Of a stretch of 64,000 nt of DNA, positions 34,917 through 47,600 are shown piece by piece. The position numbers and the translations under genes are program-made. The notes below the pieces were generated by a model. That model had not been told where the DNA came from. It saw nothing but the letters and a program-made list of their open reading frames with translations, and ran no database searches. How positions within the stretch are numbered: position 1 is the stretch's first letter; each line of letters begins with the position of its first letter. The stretch is taken from the NCBI GenBank assembly GCA_905331475.1, contig CAJNYU010002338.1, forward strand, positions 372,001 to 436,000, written 5' to 3'. This stretch comes from Rotaria socialis. Taxonomy: Eukaryota > Rotifera > Eurotatoria > Philodinida > Philodinidae.

Positions 34917-36039
34917 GAGAAAGATAATCTTTAGGATTTTGTTTCGTTTTTATACAGAGATGAACTGACGGTAACTGCATTTAAAAAATATTTTCTTAAT
35001 TCATTCAAATCGAAAGCGATTCGTTGATCATATATAAATTGTCATGTACAGTGACAAATACTTTTTGTCTATGTAGTCGTTCTAGTATCATTAGCAGTTT
35101 TTCTGTTATTTTTTTATGGATATAAAATTTATATGAAATAATGTTGAATAATCCTGTACATCGAAGTGGCAACATCTGTTGTTAGTTTTGACCGTTGCCT
35201 TGAAATATGTATCGACAACGAGCGTACTCACTTTAAACATACGTTGATTCAACGTCTTTTAAAATATGATTCAATGTAGTAAATTATAATTGGAACAAAC
35301 GTATGGCTCTTAGTATTCGTTATTACTCGATATAGTCAATTGTAAACAGAAAATGTCTCATGATGTAAAAACGACGTTCATTCAAAAGTAAATATTCAGA
35401 CAAATACAAACGTCATTTTATGTACAAAGATCTTTGTTTTCTATATTTTCAAAAAAGAAGTTTTTGTGCCTAAATAACGAGTTTGACATCAATGAGCTTC
35501 TCAAAATTACTTTTTACGAAAATGAAAATCATTTTGTTCAGCGTAAATTATGTATACAATAATTGTTTTCTTTCAGTTTGCATATTGCTTATAGTATTTT
35601 CTTGCCCTCGGTAGATTTCACTCGTAGTTCAAAAACAACATTTTCAGGAACATAGTAAGATATGTTTGCTTTTTAAATTTCTTAAGAAATTTAATCTTTT
35701 TTAAGGCTAAAATTCTATTTTTCGTAGCAATGCTAATGAATCCACAGTCATCCTCCGCTTGAAAATAGTTAGAGAAATCGATCGTTTCACTATAGTGTTT
35801 CCATTTAATACAGCCTATCAGTGATAAATGAAATAAAATAAAATAAAATAATAGTTTTGCATTAGAAAATGCAGAAATCGGCGTTCAAACAGATCAATAT
35901 TCAAACGTCATCAGTATATGATAACAAACATCTTTTTATTGCAGAAAACTCGCTGACATACGATTTCTTAGGAGCGACAATTGCCATTGATCGAATTTCG
36001 ATACTGTTCTTTCAAGATATCTGAAACAGAAAAAAATAT
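34917..36039. other. Intergenic, nothing recognised
   Basis: AT-rich DNA including an AAAAT-type pentanucleotide run near 35826-35850. The end nearest 36039 should be the 3'-untranslated region of the methyltransferase gene. Confidence 0.4.
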
Positions 36040-36831
36040 CTATTGTGAATGTAACAAAACTGATTCATCAGAATCAAGATCTATATTAAACAGATACTGG
36101 TCATCATTTTCAACAACATAATTCATCGTTATTTGTGTTAGACTTTCTTTTTTATTTATCCAATGCCATTTTGTCGATCTTCCTTCTTCTAATAATCTGT
36201 CTTCTTCATTCATCTGTTCACCTTTTGTCATAACATAAACAAAATATTCTACTGATTCATTTCCATCTGAAATGGAATGTACTTGAATCGACCATTGATA
36301 TTTTTGTTTTGCTAAAAATGGTCGTCGAAAATGAGGCTGCTGAAATGAAACTGAAATAAATCGACCACAATTAGATTGTAGACATTTACTAATTTGCATT
36401 AGTATCAAATCAATTTTTTCTTTTAATTCTTCTGTTGGATTCCACAGATGATGTTCATGTCCAACAAAAAATACATCCAATGTACCTTTTTCAATAATTG
36501 TATCAAAATAATCTGTACGTAAAGGCATTGTTCGAATATCTAATGCAAACCAATCAATTACAAATAAATCATTTTCTTTTATCGATCGACGTTTATCAAG
36601 AATACCAAATGAATAATCAGCATTCAAAATCAAATGGCAATAGTGGCGCTTATACATTTCTTCAGCCAGTGATGATGAACCACAACCAAGATGAAGTAAA
36701 ATATACGAAGGTGAAGATTTTAAATAAAGATCTAATATAGGATATAATCGAGAACAATCACCAAACCATTCAAATGAATCTTCTGTTAAAAATCGTTTAT
36801 TCCAATATGACTGTTTTGATAAATCCTCCAT
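36040..36831 (-). CDS. SAM-dependent lysine methyltransferase, EEF1AKMT4-like
   Basis: Single-exon, 263-aa class I methyltransferase. Seen: SYWNKRF...FEWFGD near the N-terminus (the YWD/ExRY-WFGDF type opening of this family), SAM motif I LHLGCGSSSL (46-55), the acidic post-I ADYS (71-74), IIEKGTLD (112-119), which is highly characteristic of EEF1AKMT4 and its METTL13-type relatives, and RFISVSFQQPHFR in the C-terminal half. Human EEF1AKMT4 methylates a lysine of elongation factor eEF1A and is of similar length (about 255 aa). The target here is inferred from the family. The ATG is directly preceded on the coding strand by TTCTTTTAG, a 3' splice acceptor, so the transcript may have a 5'-untranslated exon or a trans-spliced leader. 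Confidence 0.85.
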   Translation of the reverse strand: MEDLSKQSYWNKRFLTEDSFEWFGDCSRLYPILDLYLKSSPSYILLHLGCGSSSLAEEMYKRHYCHLILNADYSFGILDKRRSIKENDLFVIDWFALDIRTMPLRTDYFDTIIEKGTLDVFFVGHEHHLWNPTEELKEKIDLILMQISKCLQSNCGRFISVSFQQPHFRRPFLAKQKYQWSIQVHSISDGNESVEYFVYVMTKGEQMNEEDRLLEEGRSTKWHWINKKESLTQITMNYVVENDDQYLFNIDLDSDESVLLHSQ

Positions 36832-37139
36832 CTAAAAGAAAGCAAAAGATTTATTTATTTTTTTATATATTTTAAAGAAAAACAAAATTAACAAACATCA
36901 ACAATTTAAAAAGCTTCGGATGGAACAATACGGCTATATACTCTTCCTGAATGAAAAGTCGGTAGTATTTTCCAGTTATAAAATAAACAAAGAAAACTCA
37001 AACGTATATATGAAGAAAACAATTTAGATATCAATCAAAGGTACACGTATTTTACCACAAAATGATACTAACAATTTATCAGTTGATAGAAAATTCATAT
37101 CAATAAGCCACAAAATATAAACCAATATGATCAAATAAA

Positions 37140-38157
37140 AGTAGTACTATCTTTAAATCCACTATCTTCAAGAGAAAATAATATGGCAAGCCCAATAAGA
37201 AGGATGGATCCTCCAACATTACAAGCTTTTGAGTACTCATTCGTATAGTCTTCTAAAACATTATGAATATGAACAAAAATGATGATAACACTAAGCAATG
37301 TACCAATATAACGGAATATTGAAATCTAATTTAAATAAATACACAAATAAATCTAAAAACATTTAGCTTTTGTTCTTACTTAAATGTCATAGGTATTATT
37401 TGCACCAGCTGTTAATTGTAGTATATATAGAACAAAGGTTAATGCTGTATATTAGAAAAAACTCCATCTATTCATAGCATATGGATGTTGATAGAAATAG
37501 TAGCCAAATGAGGTACGATGATAGATAGAAATAAATGATCCACATAGCCTATGAACATATTTTAATATGAAGTAGTATGGATTTTTCAATTTAATTACTT
37601 GCCAAATGAAGCTCAGATATCAAATACAAGAAATACTTGTAGATGATGCAGTTAAGTCTGTCGGATATTGATTAAGAGAGGGCACATTAATATAAATCTT
37701 ATTGCCTGTTTATGTAAAAACTAGAATATGTTTTCAGTTAAATAGATCCAAACAAATAATACTAACTTGAAGTATAGAAGAAATCTATTGAAAAACGTTG
37801 ATAAACAACCGCTACAAAGCATATAGTTGATGTGATCATATACATAATATGACCTCAATCGTGTCGATAAATATTACTAGATGGCCTTTGAACATTTTAC
37901 ACAGAAGCTACTTCCATTAGAATAAAATTTGCTCTTAAAGATAAATCGACACACTGAAAAATCGTCTGACTCATTGCTTGGTCATCATAATCATAACCAA
38001 TAGGATAGAGGAACCCCGTGATGTCAGCGCTTTCTATTTCTTCTGTCTAATTTTTTGATGAACATGAAAGAAAAGAAAAAGATTTGATTCCACAAAACAG
38101 TAATACCCGAAATTGAGAACTTAAAACGATTTCAGCTGTGTTAATGACTTGACTCAT
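37140..38157 (-). pseudogene. Decayed multi-exon membrane-protein gene
   Basis: A series of exon-like frames with plausible GT-AG borders runs from an ATG at 38157 (MSQVINTAEIVLSSQF) through 38046-37903, about 37850-37770, 37700-37600, 37550-37385 and 37330-37140. The translated pieces include hydrophobic segments such as YMITSTICFVAVVYQRF, YTALTFVLYILQLTAG and RYIGTLLSVIIIFVHIH, so the ancestor was multi-pass. In-frame stops at 37622-37620 and 37454-37452 interrupt otherwise sensible sequence. I do not recognise the family. The stops could instead reflect my exon joins, but both fall inside well-formed protein segments. Confidence 0.45.
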
Positions 38158-38500
38158 TACTAGCGATTATTTCTTTTTTTTGTCGAATGAAAACACTAAC
38201 ACAACAAATATTATCTCTATTTAGTCTTTGAAAAGTTGATTACATGAAAGAGGATGTTGGTGTGGGTGAGGGGTATATATGTATCCATATGGAGCATATA
38301 TCGGAAAGTTAAATTAAAACTAAATCTATGCCTAGATTTAGTATTAGTTTAACTTGTTCTTTTCTCTATTTATATTCGAACTCAAAATTAAGCTGCTATT
38401 CATTTAATGCCATTCTCCACAATTTGATGATGAGCATTGTCAGCGCGGACGACCGACAGCGCATTTATACAATGGACTTTATCGAAATATATATATATAT

Positions 38501-38707
38501 GTTGTAGTGGAAATTAAAATTCAGTAGAATTTAAAATCCTACTAGTAGAAATTGAAATTTTAGTTTCTACTATAGGTAAAATTCAGTAGAATTTCAATTT
38601 CTACTAGTAGAATTTTAAATTCTACTGAATTTTAATTTCTACTAGTAGAATTTTAATTTCTACTAGTAGAATTTTAAATTCTACTGAATTTTAATTTCTA
38701 CTGCGAC
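38501..38707. mobile_element. Palindromic MITE just upstream of the F-box gene
   Basis: The left 53 bases (starting GTTGTAGTGGAAATTAAAAT) match the right end read on the opposite strand (GTCGCAGTAGAAATTAAAAT) at all but about four positions. The interior is further copies of the same units, TTTCTACTAGTAGAAA and TTCTACTGAATTTTAA, in both orientations. AT dinucleotide runs flank both sides, consistent with a TA or TATA target. The whole could fold into nested hairpins. No coding capacity. Confidence 0.72.
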
Positions 38708-38755
38708 ATATATATATATATACTGATTTTGGAACCATCGTAAATTTCAACGAGT

Positions 38756-41237
38756 ATGGATATCTCTAATGTTAGCATTCTTGATTTACCTGACGAAATA
38801 TTACTTACTATTTTCAAGAAACTTAATAATATTGATCTATTATATTCACTAATGGGTATTAGTCAAAAACTAGATAGGTTTGCATGCGATTTTTACTTTA
38901 CTAAAGATGTTGACCTAACGACAGTATCATCAAATGACACGAGCAATTCGAGACTTAATGTTATGGTTGATCGATTTTGTACATATATATTACCTCGAAT
39001 TCATAATAACGTGGCATGTTTAAGTGTTCAAGCGTCGTTGTTTCAGCGTATTCTTCATTCTAGCAACTATCCTAACTTACGTAAGCTCACTCTCATCAAT
39101 CTCGACATCGATACGGCTTCTCATATGTTTAATAGTACGTTTGTTAATTTTTTTGATCGTCAAGTAGTAGTAGAACAATTGTTTTCATTTGTATATTTTT
39201 TAGAAAAATCGCTTTTCATTCGTTCCTACAAACATCAAATTTCGCATCTAGTGGTGAAGATCTGTGATGGATTTCGGTGTAGACCAATAGAGATCATAAT
39301 AGCTCAAACTTATGTTGCCATTTTTACTTGGTTATCAAATATACAGTATTTGAATTTAGATGGTATTGACGGTAATCGCTACTCAAGACGATTACTGCGT
39401 GGTTTATCTTCTATGAGATGTTATTCTTCCAGTGTCGCTCATTTACGTATTAGAATACACAATTTTGATGACTGTCTCTGCTTACTCGATGGTCGCCTTA
39501 GCCGATTACATACATTAATTGTCAAGCTTGATTTTGTCCGTCATTCAAGAATAATTATAAATAATGAGGTAAAGAACTATAGAATAGAAGAATTCTTTCA
39601 TTTTAATATCTGCTAAAATAGTTGTATTAACAATGTTCAAAGGCAGTTCTCAGAAAGATGTGCACATTTCTACAAGTATACATGGGAAAGTTAGAGTATC
39701 AAAAATACTAGCTAGTGAATAATTTAATGTCATTAATATTCAATGATATTCTGTACGAGTTTCATTGATTATGAGTCTTTTGGAATTTTCATCTGTAACC
39801 GTAAGTTTTCCATTAAATAAACATAGATTAGCATAAAAGAAAAATAGATTTACTTCTAAACAAACGAAAAAGTATTTCAAAGAACATTAGAAAAATACAG
39901 AATGAAAAATGTTGTCGTATTTTTGTTTTGAAACGTTTACACTGCGTCTTTAATTATTCATTCATAAGTTGCTCTTTCATCGTTGAATTACTGTTAATTT
40001 TGGTGAGCAAAGTTCTTCAGGTAACTAGTTACATAATCAAGATATAGATGAATAATTCAAGAACGTTCAACTTTTTCTTGATCTATTTTCCGATAGAAGG
40101 ACCGAGCTCATTGCTATGCATTTATCAAATAACTGTCAGAATATAAGAATATTTTTGATTCAATATCGTTTTATTCGAAAATCGAAACAACTGTTAAAGT
40201 AGAGGATATATTTAGAAATAAGTGATTAGTTCACACATTGTATACGACCATGGGCCCACAATCGTACGAGATTAAAATGTAATCTTTACATATTTATTAG
40301 CAATACTATTGGATTTATTCCATCTATCATTAGATGAATTATTAACGTAGGATTCTTAAAAATAATTTTGTTATTTTTATAGAGCACTCTACGTAAACTG
40401 AAATGTTTTTCGCCATATGTAAACCGTCCAACTGTTAGCTTTGACAATGCACTTGTGCCGGTTCTATGTCGAATGTTAAATATGGAAAAGCTCACATTAT
40501 CTTTTCGTGTTCGTCGCCGAAATTCATTTATTGATGGTATCTATCTCACTGATCAAGCTATCAATTACATGTCGCATCTACACACATTTATATTCGACAT
40601 CGCCAACGACAATACAATAATTAATGCACATTCTAAGCCATCTTCTGATGATATCCGACGCACATTCATCGAACGTGGACATCATGTTGATTGCTATATT
40701 GACTATCATACAGATAAAATAGGTCGGTGCCACGTTTATTCACTCCCATTCACTATGGAACGTATACATTACATTACATCCAGGTTTCCAAGTGGTATGT
40801 TTATGAATGTCCGTGTTTTACGTGTGTGCGACATTGACCGCTCTTTTGAAAACACATTCTTTGCTAAAATCTCGTGTTCCTTTCCATTACTCAGTGAGCT
40901 GACAGTATCAAATACAACAGAACGATTAGAAAAACCATCACATCAGTGGGGAAAATCCAAAGAAGCTTCCTCGATTATTGAATATTCTTGTCTTGTGAAA
41001 CTTATCGTTCTTGATGTACATATAGACTACGTCGAACAATTTCTTTCTAGCTTGAATACACGCCTACCATGTCTTAACAAACTTCACATTCGATATGAAC
41101 ACTTAGCAACTGTCACAGAAAATTTCACAAGAGATGCAACGCGTATCAACTGTGAAAAACTGAAATGTATTATCTTCGAATACGATTTACATTTAGTACA
41201 ATCGAGAGATTTTTATCTGTATTTTCCTTTTTTGTAA
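38756..41237 (+). CDS. F-box protein, LRR-like C-terminal part
   Basis: Two exons, 38756-39568 and 40383-41237 (donor GTAAAG, acceptor TTTTTATAG, phase 0), give 555 aa. The N-terminal F-box (about 5-50) has the pattern LPDEILLTIFKKLNNIDLLYSL, the Skp1-binding fold of SCF ubiquitin ligases. The rest has irregular leucine-rich units (for example LSRLHTLIVKL, MLNMEKLTLSF, MNVRVLRV, LPCLNKLHI) as in substrate-binding LRR F-box proteins. F-box/LRR genes are a large, fast-evolving family in bdelloids, so the target cannot be guessed. Without splicing, exon 1 runs to a stop at 39616, which would remove the C-terminal half. The ATG lies 48 bp after a palindromic MITE. Confidence 0.82.
39569..40382 (+). 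other. Intron of the F-box gene
   Basis: 814 bp with a canonical donor and acceptor; no gene or repeat was recognised inside. Confidence 0.7.
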
Positions 41238-42894
41238 AAAAGATGTGTTTCTTCTATGTAGTTTTTGGATTTGTTTATCAAAATGACAATATCTACTTGT
41301 CAAAAAAAATATTCGACTAACAATTTGATGCTTCGCATATTACTCACATTAACCGTCATATAACTAACACTCAAACTTCTACATAACTGAGATAGATCTA
41401 CTATAATTTTCATCCTATTCAATATGCTTTCTGAATTGAATGTGATAAAAATTTATAGTGGAATCGATTCAGCTATTGTTAAATCACTGTCAGCTTGAGT
41501 GATATTGTTTTCAGTTCTTAACAGAATTCAAGTCAGTTTTGGAAATCGGAATAACAATAATTCCCATTATCATAAGATAGCATTAGCCTTTTATTTTTTA
41601 ACACAGTAAACTAACTCATAATAAACAAAAGAGAGGAGTTTTATAAGTAATGACGGAATTATTGTTGGGTGTGGGTTCAACACATGAACTTACAATGAAT
41701 AACTCTGGTCGGTTAATCAATTGATTTACTAATAAACTAATTAATTAGAATAATATTCTTGATTAATAATGGATTATATTTCATTGGATATTTTTCGATC
41801 AAGAATTCATTTGGGGAAGTTGGAATCGGCGAAAATGAACTTATTCACTTTTATTTTATCATGATGATACATGGACATTAATTTAGTTTATACATGTTGT
41901 ATGATTTGATTGTTTTATCTTAGCATTTAAAAAAGAGTTAAACATAAATCTCAGATACATGTTTTCCCTTCAATCACTATATCCAGCTACAGTCAAAAAA
42001 AAACATTCATCTTTGCTATTGATCATATAAATGAGTTATTTCAAAACAAATAGTAATTGACTTTTCGGTTGCTTGTTCTGGTAATGTCTTGAACAATGCT
42101 ATTGATTCGCATGTAATGAATATGTCATTTCTCGATATTAACAATAAAATCTTCTAAATTATTATAAACAGCCTGAATAATGCTATCAGTTATATTTTCT
42201 AACATGGACAATCATATCTCACAGAATACATCAAGGAAAAATGATGAATGGCATAGGATCATTCTATGGAAGTAATTTGTCAACACTATTAATAAATATG
42301 TGGAAAAAGGTGCTTCGCATAAATCATTTAGTTTAGGTTATATCAGTCATGTGTCGAGTAGAGTTGTATAAAAAACGAAAACAAGTTTTAATTAAGAAAA
42401 TTTTTGTTTACTTTTATTTTCATCTTGACACTTTGAGTTGATGTTTTACTTTGGACATTGTTCTTTCGTTCTCTTCGTTGTTTAGATACAAGATAAGGAC
42501 AAGAGTATTTTGCATTATAAAAACAAAACAAAAGGAAAGAAATTTATGAGTGACTATTTTATTCTTGTTGCCATTCGAGTACTTCGATGCAATAAAAGCT
42601 TTTATATTTGATGATCGCTTTATTTTACCATCAAGAGTGACTTAATCAATGTATAAATAAAAATGTGGCCCCATATTTTTGAGAGTTACTTTGACTGTAA
42701 CTATGAGTTATAGAGAAACTTCATCTATAAGATTTATCATTTTGTGAATGATCATGACACAAAGTATAAACCATTATAATATTACAAATAAAGCAGATAT
42801 TAAAAAAATTCATTCCATTCTTTTGAGTGAACTAATCTTTTATTAAAGTTACGTTTTCTTCAGACATTGATTCTTTAGTATTATTAGATACGTG
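41238..42894. other. Intergenic, GLTP upstream region
   Basis: AT-rich, no recognisable gene. An acceptor-like TTTTCTTCAG ends at 42863, 31 nt before the GLTP start codon, suggesting a leader exon or trans-splice site. Confidence 0.4.
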
Positions 42895-44198
42895 ATGATA
42901 ACGAATACAACTCGATTAGTACTTGATAATTCTTACCATTTATTGATTCCAACATCAGACAATTGTATCAAGTTAAAAAATCAGCCAAACAATACATTTC
43001 TATTATATTTCGGTTTGCCGAATTCTCCTATAACAACAATCGATAATGTCGCCGATACAGTAATATCCACAGCAGAATCAGAATTTGAATCAGATTCAAA
43101 TAAAATGACTTTATCTGATATGTAAGTTAATCATCATTTTAACGACACTTTCCTTAAAAGTATACTTTAGAAATAACAATATATCAAATGATATAGTTTA
43201 TGAAACATTTTTTTCTCGACTGTTACATAAGTTCGTTATATTGTATTTTGTTCAAAAAGATTATAATCTTTAATTTTAATACTTTTTTAGATTTTCAATT
43301 TTAGATGCATTACCTTTTGAAGAATTTCAATCAGAACTTTTTCTTCAAATTTGTGAAGACTATTTTTCGCTTGTTGGTAAATTTTGTATCATTTCAAAAT
43401 ATGAATATACGTATATGTGCGTCTATTTTTTCTATATGTTTAAGGTAAATTTAATAGTCCTATATTTACTCCATTGAAAACAGACGTCAATGGTAATATA
43501 AATGTATGTCTGCCATCGATATTGTAATATTTTAATTTTTGCATTCTTTTTTTCTTTCATTGAAGAAATTGAGACGGAAAATGAGTGAAAATTTGATTAA
43601 TTTTCAAACACTATATGCAATGGTTCATGATGAAATTGAATCGCAGACAACCAATACCAGAAATTCAGCAACAGATGCTTTACTTTGGTTAAAACGGTAT
43701 TGTTTTCTTTTCTACTGGCAGCTTTCGCTATTGATTAGTGTTTCTAGAACTTTTGAATTTCTATCAAATTTTCTATATGAATTTGGTATGGGCGATAAAA
43801 CTTTAGCAGATGCTGTTAGCAGAGGTTATGAACAATCACTAAGAAAATATCACGGAATATTCGCCAGAAGTGTTTTTTCGGTAAGAGAAATATTTTTATT
43901 AATAATACTAATTTGATTAGATTTGTTTGTATACTTTTTTAGTTTGCACTTCGTGCAGTACCTAGCAATGAAGAATTTATTCGTTCACTTGCCATTGATC
44001 AAAATGATGCTTCTAAAAATCTCTTCGAGCAACAAGTGATTATCGTTCATTTTATTTTTAATTTTAATTTTACTATTTTTATTATTTAAGCTCCGCAAAG
44101 AAATACTCGCTCATGCGTCAAGTATGTCGTCTGTATTACAAAAAATTACAATGTTCTATTTCAAGCATGGACTTGAATCGACAGTAATCGTAACTTAG
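42895..44198 (+). CDS. Glycolipid transfer protein (GLTP) domain protein
   Basis: Seven exons: 42895-43121, 43291-43376, 43445-43503, 43566-43696, 43748-43880, 43943-44035, 44091-44198. All are GT-AG and the phases close at 278 aa. Residues about 80-278 are a GLTP fold, which carries one sphingolipid between membranes in the cytosol. The headgroup-binding residues are kept: Asp118, Asn122 and Lys125 in TDVNGNINK, Trp165 in ALLWLKR and His203 in KYHGIF. The closest pattern is the GLTP / PLEKHA8 (FAPP2) type. About 75 residues precede the domain, Asn/Thr/Ser/Glu-rich with no PH domain, whereas plain GLTP has almost no extension. I chose the ATG at 42895 because the frame is closed just upstream. 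The intron at 43697-43747 is 51 nt and stop-free. Confidence 0.88.
43697..43747 (+). other. 51-nt stop-free intron of the GLTP gene
   Basis: Begins GTATTG, ends GTTTCTAG, length 3n with no stop. Retention would insert 17 hydrophobic residues directly after ALLWLKR, in the lipid-binding helix region, which would probably wreck the fold. Removing it restores normal family spacing. Confidence 0.7.
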
Positions 44199-44635
44199 CT
44201 TTACTCTATTTTTATCATAAATTACGTGAAACTTATTTTTTTCGCGCTTTCAATGTAGCCGTACAACGGTGTTACTGTAGAGAAACATGCAACTACATCA
44301 TCGCGTAGTTAAATCATCAAATCTGAATTGTGTTATGTCGTATCTGAAACACGAGTTTTAGTGCGACATCTATGATTTAATAAAATTATTTATTTCATGT
44401 TGAAATAAGATAAAATGACTTTATTGATGATTTTGTTTTTAAATCTATTTATAAATTTTCGAAACTGAGGTGAACATAATAGAGTGCAAATACGATATAA
44501 TAATGGCGTTTAGTCTTTGTATGAATTCACCAGTAAATTTATTCTTTTGTGTTCAATTGTCAGAAGTATCTTGTTTGGTCTATATTCAGTGTTTGAAAGT
44601 TTGATTGTGTCTATGTAAAGTATTTTCATTTTAAA
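44199..44635 (+). other. GLTP-KIF23 intergenic spacer
   Basis: 437 bp between two genes on the same strand. It should hold the GLTP 3' end and the KIF23 promoter. Sequence AATAAA occurs near 44378 (TTTAATAAAATT) and is a candidate poly(A) signal for the GLTP gene. Confidence 0.45.
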
Positions 44636-47600
44636 ATGGCTTTACGAACTCCCATGAAGAAGACACAGATTGGTTCTCGAGATTTGCTTGCTAACGGTGG
44701 CGGTTGTCCTGTTGAAGTGAGTTGCTCTTGGTGCTCATAAAGATCTCATTGTTTTCTTTTCTTTTTTATTTCGAAAGGTTTTCTGTCGTTTGCGACCGCC
44801 AAAAGACAATAATAATAATGACCAAGAAACAGATAATTCTTCTTCATCTGTTAAAATTTTAACTTCGACAGAACTCACTCTTTGTTCATCAGAGGTAAAC
44901 AATTTGATATTCGTTATCAATCACTCTTTATCTTTGTTTTAGAATGCGAAAAATGGGCAAATTCGAGAAGTAAGTGATTCTTTGTTCGTTGATTTTTATT
45001 GTAAATTATGCGATTCTTATTGGTTTAGTCTCATTATGAATTCTCTCATATTCTTACTGATGATGTTTCACAATCTGCTGCTTTTAAGGAATTAGCTATA
45101 CCTCTTCTCGATGATCTCATTCAAGGAAAAAACAGTACGATTATCATTTTTTTTCACATAAATCTGTTTTATATAAACTAAAAACATCTAGGTGTATTGT
45201 TTACATATGGTATAACGGGTTCTGGAAAAACTTATACAATGATGGGTCCATTGAATAATCCTGGTTTAATTCCACGTTCATTTGATGTACTTTTTAATTC
45301 AATTGGATCATATCTTGGAAAGGAATATGTGAGTTAATTTTTTACTTTTTGGGTGTTTTCAATTAGATTTTTTTCAGCTTCTTCGTTCTGATCGTCAAAA
45401 TGGTTATGAAATTCAAACTGAAGCTGATATATTACTTGAACGGCAACGAAAAGAAATTCAAATGGCGAAAAATAATAATAATCAGCGTGGAAAGTTAGTA
45501 TATGTTGTTTGTAAACAAACAAAACCTATTAGTGTCATTCCTACAAGATTGAAACATCATGTAACTGCTGTTATTCATAACAGGAAAATTATTTTATTCT
45601 ATCTGTTTACTTGAACCTTTCAATATAGAGTAAAGTAATAATTTATGTATTCTAACTGATCGATGAAGCCCCCTTAGGTCAGAGAATTTCGACTTGGATC
45701 GATTACAGAAATTGTCTATCGCATTCAAAGAACTCGTTTTAGTTGTCATTTTCTAAAAAGAAAATGATTTTTGTTTTCTAGAATGCTAGAAACAACGAAT
45801 ACTCGCATATTAGATATGACATCAATATGGAATGCACAATTAAATGAAAATTGTTCATATTTTGTTTTTGTTACATTTGTTGAAATTTATAATAATTATA
45901 TTTATGATTTATTTGATGATGATATTCTCAATAAGTAAGATTTTATTTATATAAAAATGATAGAAATCAAAATGTTTCTTTGTAAATTTCTATAGAGCAC
46001 CACAATCAAAACAATTACGTGACGATAATCGTGGACGACCTTATATACGAGATGTTAAAGAAATTGAAGTACGTTCAAGTGAAGAAGCTATTGGATTACT
46101 TAATATGGGTTTAAAACGACGTCGTATTGCACATACTCAATTAAATACAGAATCAAGTCGATCACACAGTGTTCTTTCGATGCGTCTCGTTCAATACCAT
46201 AATGATATTCCAATGACGTCGCTTGTAAGATATAAATTGTTTTTTGTTCGCTTTTTTCTTGAAGATTATTGCTATAGACGAAAGATGATCTTATAACAAG
46301 TACCATTCACTTGGTTGACTTAGCCGGAAGTGAGCGCGTTAATCGAGCAAAAACTGTTGGTGAACGAGTTAAAGAAGCGAGTAAGAGACGTCTAATTTTT
46401 TTCATGGTTTCAATTTGAATTTCTTTTAAATAATCTTCAGGTAATATTAATTCATCATTAATGGTTCTTCGACAATGTTTTGAAGTTTTACGAGAAAATC
46501 AAGCTCAAGGTACAAGCAAGGTATAATTGTTCTTGAGATTATTGTTTTCATGTATTATAAATGGATATTAATAATTTAGATGGTACCATATCGTGAATCA
46601 AAATTAACATCATTTTTTAAAAGTTATTTTGATGGTGAAGGTCGAATACGAATGATTCTTTGTGTTAATCCAACTGCTGATGGGTATGAAGAAATACAAG
46701 TAAATATAAAATATATCTAGTTTTGTTGTGTTATTTAATATTTAAACTTTAACTTTAAAGCATGCATTAAAATTTGGTGAATTAACAAAAGATGTTATGG
46801 TACCACGTGCTTTACCTCCACCGCCTCCAGTTCCACCTAAAATGAATCGTGGTCACGTTCCTTTACGTGAAATCGATAATCAACAACAGCAGCCATCTGC
46901 ACCAGTTCTCTTCACTGAATTCAAGTGAGTTATGTTGTATACTCTTGAGACTGTAAACAACAGCGTAGTTTGATTCTATTAAATGCAATAGTTTTGTACT
47001 ATTGCCTGTGTTCTCTATTAAAATGTACTACAGACACGGAGTCATGCTCAAAGGATACTGGAAAAATATTTTCTTGGTTTTGTTAGAGTGCATGAAAGGA
47101 TATTTTTTTCAATTGGACATTGAAGAGAAGATATAAACACTTAGAATTTTCAAACTATTGATTTTAGAATCAACCTATAGTCTGTAGGAAAACGCTTTCA
47201 ATATCACACGCATTCTGGAAATATGCTGCTTAAAGTCTTAACCTATGCGAATTAAAACGGAGTAGCACCTAAATTTGTTGTTGGGTCACTTCTCATCTAA
47301 GAAAGTTTTTCTGATATTTTCTTTAAACTTATGAATCTATCAATCATAATAAATATACTGTTTTCATTACTTATAATATACAGAATAATCTTGATATTTG
47401 ATGAAAGTAACAATACTTGATTGTATTAGTAATGTAAAATCTACATTAACTTTGAAAAATATAATTTTCTTCACGGTATCAAAATTGAATGAAGACTTAT
47501 AAAACAGACATGTAACTTCGGAGAATAATAATTTATATCTGAGTAGCTTAGATTTTAAAAACAACGCAAACTTGTTTTCTATCTAGTGCACAAGCTTTAA

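Noticed and set aside
38501..38707. Regularly repeated TTTCTACTAGTAGAAA units as a CRISPR-like array
   Set aside because: Units are in both orientations, spacers are not unique, and the host is a eukaryote; a palindromic MITE explains it better.
39569..39616. F-box exon 1 reading through to a stop as the real C-terminus
   Set aside because: Canonical donor and acceptor in phase 0 join it to a second exon with continuing leucine-rich sequence, giving a full-length family member.
41660..41685. TGTGGG-like word (also near 38262) as telomeric repeat, the bdelloid telomere unit being similar
   Set aside because: Only one or two degenerate units with no array; no evidence of a chromosome end.
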